Source of the DNA: Betaproteobacteria bacterium
GTDB lineage: Bacteria; Pseudomonadota; Gammaproteobacteria; Burkholderiales; SG8-39
Direction of reading: 5' to 3'
NCBI GenBank assembly: GCA_012274205.1
Contig: JAAOZY010000114.1
Coordinates: 1-9,655 of the forward strand
DNA length: 9,655 nt
The notes under the pieces are model-generated. The model was not told the origin of the DNA. It saw only the letters and a program-made list of their open reading frames with translations, and searched no databases. Numbering within the stretch: position 1 is the stretch's first letter; each line of letters opens with the position of its first letter. Both the position numbers and the translations under genes were made by a program. This document shows, in pieces, positions 6,468 to 9,655 of this stretch.

Positions 6468-6631
6468 TTCCGCTCTCCGTGTCCGATCCCTTCATCCTCT
6501 TCGTCAAACGGCAGGCGCGCCGCCTGTTCGAACGCCGCTTTGCTGCGGTCGCTGTAAGCCCACAGGACGATGGCTATGAATACCGCAAACGCAAGCACTG
6601 TGACGATCGATCGCAACATGTTGATGTCCAT
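6464..6631 (-). CDS. ccoQ: cbb3-type oxidase subunit IV, small single-helix protein
   Basis: CcoQ is a small membrane subunit reported to stabilise the cbb3 complex and its contact with CcoP. This copy has 55 residues, a normal length. A single hydrophobic helix (about residues 8-24, LRSIVTVLAFAVFIAIVLWAY region) is followed by SDRSKAAFEQAARLPFDEE, the typical FixQ pattern with an acidic end. It begins two bases after the ccoO stop, with GAGGTAG as ribosome binding site, and overlaps ccoP by four bases. It is easily missed because it is short and lies within longer open frames. Confidence 0.93.
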   Translation of the reverse strand: MDINMLRSIVTVLAFAVFIAIVLWAYSDRSKAAFEQAARLPFDEEDEGIGHGERK

Positions 6632-6633
6632 GG

Positions 6634-7248
6634 CTACCTCGTCGTCTTCAGGGCGGTGCCGAGCACCTGGAGATAAGCGACCAGCGCGTCCTGCTCGGTC
6701 TTGCCGGTCAATTGCACGCGCGCCCCGGCGATATCCGCGTCGGTATAGGGCACGCCCACGCTGCGCAAGGCCCGCATCTTGGCTTCGATGTCCTCGCTGT
6801 TCGCCGGTGTTTTTGCCAGCCACGGATAGCCAGGCATGTTCGATTCCGGCACCAGATCGCGCGGGTTGTTGAGGTGGGTGCGGTGCCAGTCGTCGCTGTA
6901 CTTGCCGCCGACGCGCTGCAGGTCCGGTCCGGTACGCTTGCTGCCCCACTGGAACGGATGATCGTAGACGAATTCTCCGGCGACGGAGTAATGGCCATAG
7001 CGCTCGGTCTCGGCGCGGAACGGGCGGATCATCTGCGAATGGCAGTTGTAGCAGCCCTCGCGCTGGTAGATATCGCGCCCGGTAAGTTGCACCGGCGTGT
7101 AGGGCTTCAAGCCGGCCACCGGTTGGGTCGTGGATTTCTGAAAGTACAGCGGCACGATTTCCACCAGGCCGCCGACCGCCACCACCAGAATGATCAGCAC
7201 GATCATCAGCGCACTGTTCTTTTCAATTGTTTCGTGACTGAAATTCAT
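6634..7248 (-). CDS. ccoO: cbb3-type cytochrome c oxidase subunit II, monohaem cytochrome c
   Basis: CcoO is the membrane-anchored monohaem cytochrome c that hands electrons to CcoN. The protein has 204 residues, as usual. One membrane helix lies at about residues 13-35, preceded by the short cytoplasmic MNFSHETIEKN typical of the family. The haem site is CYNCH (C66, C69, H70) within the conserved REGCYNCHSQMIRPFRAETERYG stretch, quoted here only in part: ETERYGHYSVAGEF follows. M138 in SNMPGYPWL is the likely sixth ligand. The ATG at 7248 has GGAGAG seven bases upstream and lies 15 bases after ccoN. Confidence 0.97.
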   Translation of the reverse strand: MNFSHETIEKNSALMIVLIILVVAVGGLVEIVPLYFQKSTTQPVAGLKPYTPVQLTGRDIYQREGCYNCHSQMIRPFRAETERYGHYSVAGEFVYDHPFQWGSKRTGPDLQRVGGKYSDDWHRTHLNNPRDLVPESNMPGYPWLAKTPANSEDIEAKMRALRSVGVPYTDADIAGARVQLTGKTEQDALVAYLQVLGTALKTTR

Positions 7249-7263
7249 GGTTTTTCTCTCCGC

Positions 7264-8691
7264 TCAGGCGTGCGCCGGGGCAACTGCCGGAATGGCGGCA
7301 TTCACCGCCTGCTGACCCGCTACCGTCTTCCACACGTTGTAGGCCATGACGAACATGCCGGACAGGTACAGCAGACCGCCCAGCAGCCGTATGGTGTAAA
7401 ACGGATAGGTCGCCTTGACGCCCTCGACGAAGGTATAGGTGAGCGTGCCGTCGGTGCTGACCGCCCGCCACATCAGGCCCTGCATCACGCCGGCAATCCA
7501 CATCGACGCGATATAGAGCACGATGCCTATGGTGGCCATCCAGAAGTGCAGGTTGATCAGCGGCACGCTGTACATCTCGCGGCGCCCCCACAGGCGCGGA
7601 ATCAGGTAGTAGATCGAGCCCATCGTCACCAGCCCGACCCAGCCGAGTGCGCCGGAATGGACGTGGCCTATGGTCCAGTCGGTATAGTGAGACAGCGCGT
7701 TCACGGTCTTGATCGACATCATCGGACCCTCGAACGTTGACATGCCGTAGAAGGACAGCGACACAATCAGGAATTTGAGAATCGGATCCGAGCGCAGTTT
7801 GTGCCACGCACCGGACAGCGTCATCATGCCGTTGATCATGCCGCCCCAGGAAGGCGCGAGCAGGATCAGCGAAAACACCATCCCGATGGACTGCGCCCAG
7901 TCGGGCAGCGCGGTGTAATGCAGATGATGCGGGCCGGCCCACATATAGGTGAAGATCAACGCCCAGAAATGCACCACCGACAGGCGGTAGGAATACACCG
8001 GACGGCCGGCCTGTTTCGGAATGAAGTAGTACATCATGCCGAGAAAGCCAGCGGTGAGGAAGAAGCCCACCGCATTGTGCCCGTACCACCATTGCACCAT
8101 GGCATCCTGCACCCCGGCGTAGGCCGAGTACGATTTCCAGAAGGTCACCGGGACCTCCGCGCTGTTGACCAGGTGCAATATCGCGATAGTCAGTATGAAA
8201 GCGCCGAAGAACCAGTTCGCCACGTAGATGTGCGGCGTCTTGCGTTTGGCGATGGTGCCGAAAAACACGACGGCGTAGGCGACCCAGACCAGGGTGATCA
8301 GGATGTCGATCGGCCACTCCAGTTCGGCGTATTCCTTCCCGCTGGTGTAGCCCAGGGGAAGCGTCACCGCCGCCAGCACGATCACCGCGGTCCAGCCCCA
8401 GAAGGTGAACGCCGCGAGGCCGCCGGCGAACAGGCGCGCGTGGCAGGTGCGCTGCACCACGTAATACGAGGTAGCGAACAGCGCCGAACCGCCGAAGGCA
8501 AAAATGACGGCGTTGGTGTGCAGCGGCCGCAGCCGTCCGTAGGTGAGCCAGGGCGTGTCGAAATTGAGCCCGGGCCAGCGCAACTGCGCCGCGATCAGCA
8601 CGCCCACCGTCATGCCGACTATGCCCCACACCACCGTCATCAAGGCAAACTGCCTGACCACCGTGTAATTGTAGGTATTCGTATTATCCAT
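7264..8691 (-). CDS. ccoN: cbb3-type cytochrome c oxidase subunit I, catalytic haem-copper subunit
   Basis: CcoN holds low-spin haem b and the haem b3-CuB centre where oxygen is reduced to water, coupled to proton pumping. From the ATG at 8691 the protein has 475 residues and about twelve membrane helices. The key residues are present and sit two positions before those of the Pseudomonas stutzeri enzyme: H58 (RPLHTN, haem b), H205 (WWYGHN, CuB), H255 and H256 (AGPHHLHY, CuB), the cross-linking tyrosine Y249 (IFTYMW), E321 (STFEGP, proton path) and the pair H343/H345 (IGHVHSG, haem b3 and haem b). The frame extends upstream to a TTG at 8751, but the added residues are not family-like and would span the predicted TSS, so 8691 is chosen. 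It is the first gene of ccoNOQP. Confidence 0.97.
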   Translation of the reverse strand: MDNTNTYNYTVVRQFALMTVVWGIVGMTVGVLIAAQLRWPGLNFDTPWLTYGRLRPLHTNAVIFAFGGSALFATSYYVVQRTCHARLFAGGLAAFTFWGWTAVIVLAAVTLPLGYTSGKEYAELEWPIDILITLVWVAYAVVFFGTIAKRKTPHIYVANWFFGAFILTIAILHLVNSAEVPVTFWKSYSAYAGVQDAMVQWWYGHNAVGFFLTAGFLGMMYYFIPKQAGRPVYSYRLSVVHFWALIFTYMWAGPHHLHYTALPDWAQSIGMVFSLILLAPSWGGMINGMMTLSGAWHKLRSDPILKFLIVSLSFYGMSTFEGPMMSIKTVNALSHYTDWTIGHVHSGALGWVGLVTMGSIYYLIPRLWGRREMYSVPLINLHFWMATIGIVLYIASMWIAGVMQGLMWRAVSTDGTLTYTFVEGVKATYPFYTIRLLGGLLYLSGMFVMAYNVWKTVAGQQAVNAAIPAVAPAHA

Positions 8692-8751
8692 GCGCGTCTC
8701 GCCCCCTTCAGTAAGCGTGTTCCTGCGGCACGCCGAGGCGTCCCCGCACAA

Positions 8752-8757
8752 ATAATA
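8752..8757 (-). promoter_or_regulatory. Predicted -10 element of the ccoN promoter
   Basis: The minus strand reads TATTAT, five of six matches to TATAAT. It predicts a TSS near 8744-8745, which leaves a leader of about 53 bases before the ccoN ATG. The spacing to the FNR box centre (8785.5) is then about 41 to 41.5 bases, the standard class II activation geometry. Confidence 0.75.
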
Positions 8758-8778
8758 TCGGTGCGACCGCCTGCTTCC

Positions 8779-8792
8779 TTGATATGGGTCAA
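8779..8792 (-). promoter_or_regulatory. FNR/ANR box of the ccoNOQP promoter
   Basis: The minus strand reads TTGACCCATATCAA, that is TTGAC-N4-ATCAA; the plus strand is TTGATATGGGTCAA. Only one base departs from the perfect palindrome. Its centre is about 41.5 bases upstream of the TSS predicted from the TATTAT element. With fnr encoded in the same window, activation of the oxidase operon at low oxygen is the natural reading. Confidence 0.88.
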
Positions 8793-8882
8793 ATACCCGC
8801 GGACTCCGGCCGATTTACTTCACCGGCAGCCGTCCTTGGGCGAGACAGGAATTCGATATCCCGGCGGCAAGGGCCGCGCGAT

Positions 8883-9655
8883 TTACACCAGGCGCCAGGC
8901 GCCGTGCGCCTCGCGCAGCCTGCCCTCATCCTTAAGCTTGATCAGATGCGCCAGCAGGGACCTGCCCGCCACAGGGTAAAGGCGCGCCGAAACGTCATCG
9001 TAGACCGCGGGGACCAGCTGCTCCAGTGTGGCCGCGCCCGCCGCGCGCACCGCGCTGAGCACCTTGTTCTCGCGCGCGAGGCGGTGAAGCAGCAGGCGCT
9101 CCAGCACTTCCTGCGGCTTGTCCATCAGAAAACCGTGACCGGGCGCAAACCAGGTGAGGTCCTCGCCCTGGAGCTGGCGCAGCGAATCGAGGTAGACGCG
9201 CATGTCGCCATCGGGCGGATTGATGACCACGGTCGAACCCTGCATGACGTGGTCGCCGGTAAACAGCAGCTTCTCGTCCTCGAGCAAATAGCACAATTGA
9301 TTCGAGGCATGACCCGGCGCATGGATCACGCGCAGCACGCAGCCGGCCAGCTCGAGGCGCTCGCCGTGCAAAGGCACGCGGTCGGGGCGAAAGCTCTGGT
9401 CCTGACGTTCGAACGGCGGGGGCGGCATGCCCAGAAGTTCCGCACCGGTCTTCGCCTGCAGCAATGCGGCCGCAGGCGAATGGTCGAGGTGGGTATGCGT
9501 AACCAGAATCCAGCGTATGCGCCCACCGGCGGCTTTGATCACTGCCTCGATGTGGGCATCGATGGCCGGCCCGGGGTCGATCACGGCGATATCGCCCCCT
9601 GCACCGAGAAGATAGGTATTGGTACCGGGGCCGGTCATGACTGCTGGATTGGGAG
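8883..9655 (-). CDS. Metallo-beta-lactamase-fold hydrolase, LACTB2-like, N-terminus beyond the window
   Basis: This is a zinc-dependent hydrolase of the metallo-beta-lactamase fold with a C-terminal winged-helix domain. Counting from the internal ATG at 9638, the metal ligands are H48, H50, D52 and H53 (THTHLDHS), H110 (APGHASNQ), D129 (FTGDHV) and H168 (APGHGF). The C-terminal 65 or so residues (LARENKVLSAVRAAG onward) match the small winged-helix domain seen in LACTB2-like proteins. The ATG at 9638 is probably not the start: the codons before it, up to the right edge, read P-N-P-A-V and join into PNPAVMTGPGTNTYL, a conserved N-terminal motif of this family. The gene is therefore partial. 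The substrate is unknown; relatives include nucleases and thioester hydrolases. It lies upstream of ccoN on the same strand, but ccoN has its own promoter, so it is likely a separate unit. Confidence 0.9.
   Translation of the reverse strand, partial: PNPAVMTGPGTNTYLLGAGGDIAVIDPGPAIDAHIEAVIKAAGGRIRWILVTHTHLDHSPAAALLQAKTGAELLGMPPPPFERQDQSFRPDRVPLHGERLELAGCVLRVIHAPGHASNQLCYLLEDEKLLFTGDHVMQGSTVVINPPDGDMRVYLDSLRQLQGEDLTWFAPGHGFLMDKPQEVLERLLLHRLARENKVLSAVRAAGAATLEQLVPAVYDDVSARLYPVAGRSLLAHLIKLKDEGRLREAHGAWRLV

Noticed and set aside
3999..6557. An 852-codon open frame on the plus strand, opposite ccoG, ccoP and ccoQ
   Set aside because: It is antisense to well-supported genes with intact catalytic and cluster motifs. 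Its product is rich in Arg, His, Ala and Gln with no recognisable domain, as expected from the reverse of GC-rich coding sequence.
7541..7560. TTGAT-like half-sites inside genes (for example near 7547, 8938, 9299 and 9534)
   Set aside because: None has a matching second half-site at the correct four-base spacing, and all lie inside coding sequence.
8692..8751. Upstream extension of ccoN to a TTG at 8751
   Set aside because: It would begin within a base or so of the predicted -10 element and upstream of the predicted TSS, and the added residues do not resemble CcoN.
8864..8877. Short hairpin GCGGC/GCCGC just after the MBL gene
   Set aside because: Only five pairs and no T-run; too weak to call a terminator.
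6712..8979. Long plus-strand open frames opposite ccoO and ccoN (342 and 392 codons) and a 468-codon minus-strand frame overlapping ccoN
   Set aside because: All overlap ccoN or ccoO, whose haem and copper ligands are complete. The products are low-complexity Arg/His/Gly-rich strings.

Overview
This window reads as the respiratory core of a GC-rich proteobacterium. Betaproteobacteria fit best, judged from protein character and from gene order (cbb3 oxidase, FixG/FixH, Fnr, HemN); this is an inference, not a database result. The main content is a complete ccoNOQP operon for a cbb3-type, high-oxygen-affinity cytochrome c oxidase, followed by its assembly genes ccoG and ccoH. Around it lie the oxygen sensor fnr, the oxygen-independent haem gene hemN and two accessory genes.

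Layout from right to left, because most genes are on the minus strand. A metallo-beta-lactamase-fold hydrolase runs off the right edge (8883-9655). A 191-base gap follows and holds a good FNR-type promoter: a box at 8779-8792 and a -10 at 8752-8757. Then come ccoN (7264-8691), ccoO (6634-7248), ccoQ (6464-6631) and ccoP (5523-6467), tightly packed. After a 96-base gap with a hairpin come ccoG (3972-5426), ccoH (3434-3964) and a 99-residue two-helix membrane protein with a cysteine-bearing tail (3138-3437). A universal stress protein (2591-3034) follows after 103 bases and faces fnr tail to tail. fnr (1775-2518) is the only plus-strand gene. It shares a 95-base control region with divergent hemN (285-1679), which carries a perfect FNR palindrome at 1734-1747. 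A TauE/SafE-like membrane protein (1-281) begins three bases after hemN and runs off the left edge.

How the genes work together: when oxygen falls, Fnr keeps its 4Fe-4S cluster, binds TTGAT-N4-ATCAA sites and should switch on the cbb3 oxidase. It probably also switches on hemN, which supplies haem without needing oxygen. CcoG and CcoH help mature the oxidase. The Fnr site lying almost on top of the fnr start suggests autoregulation. ccoI (copper P-type ATPase) and ccoS, which often accompany these genes, are not in this stretch.

The region is mostly a well-known module. I see no mobile element, CRISPR array, tRNA, rRNA or clearly new system. The least understood parts are the 99-residue membrane protein, the HCxGMCGG membrane protein beside hemN, and two intergenic hairpins.
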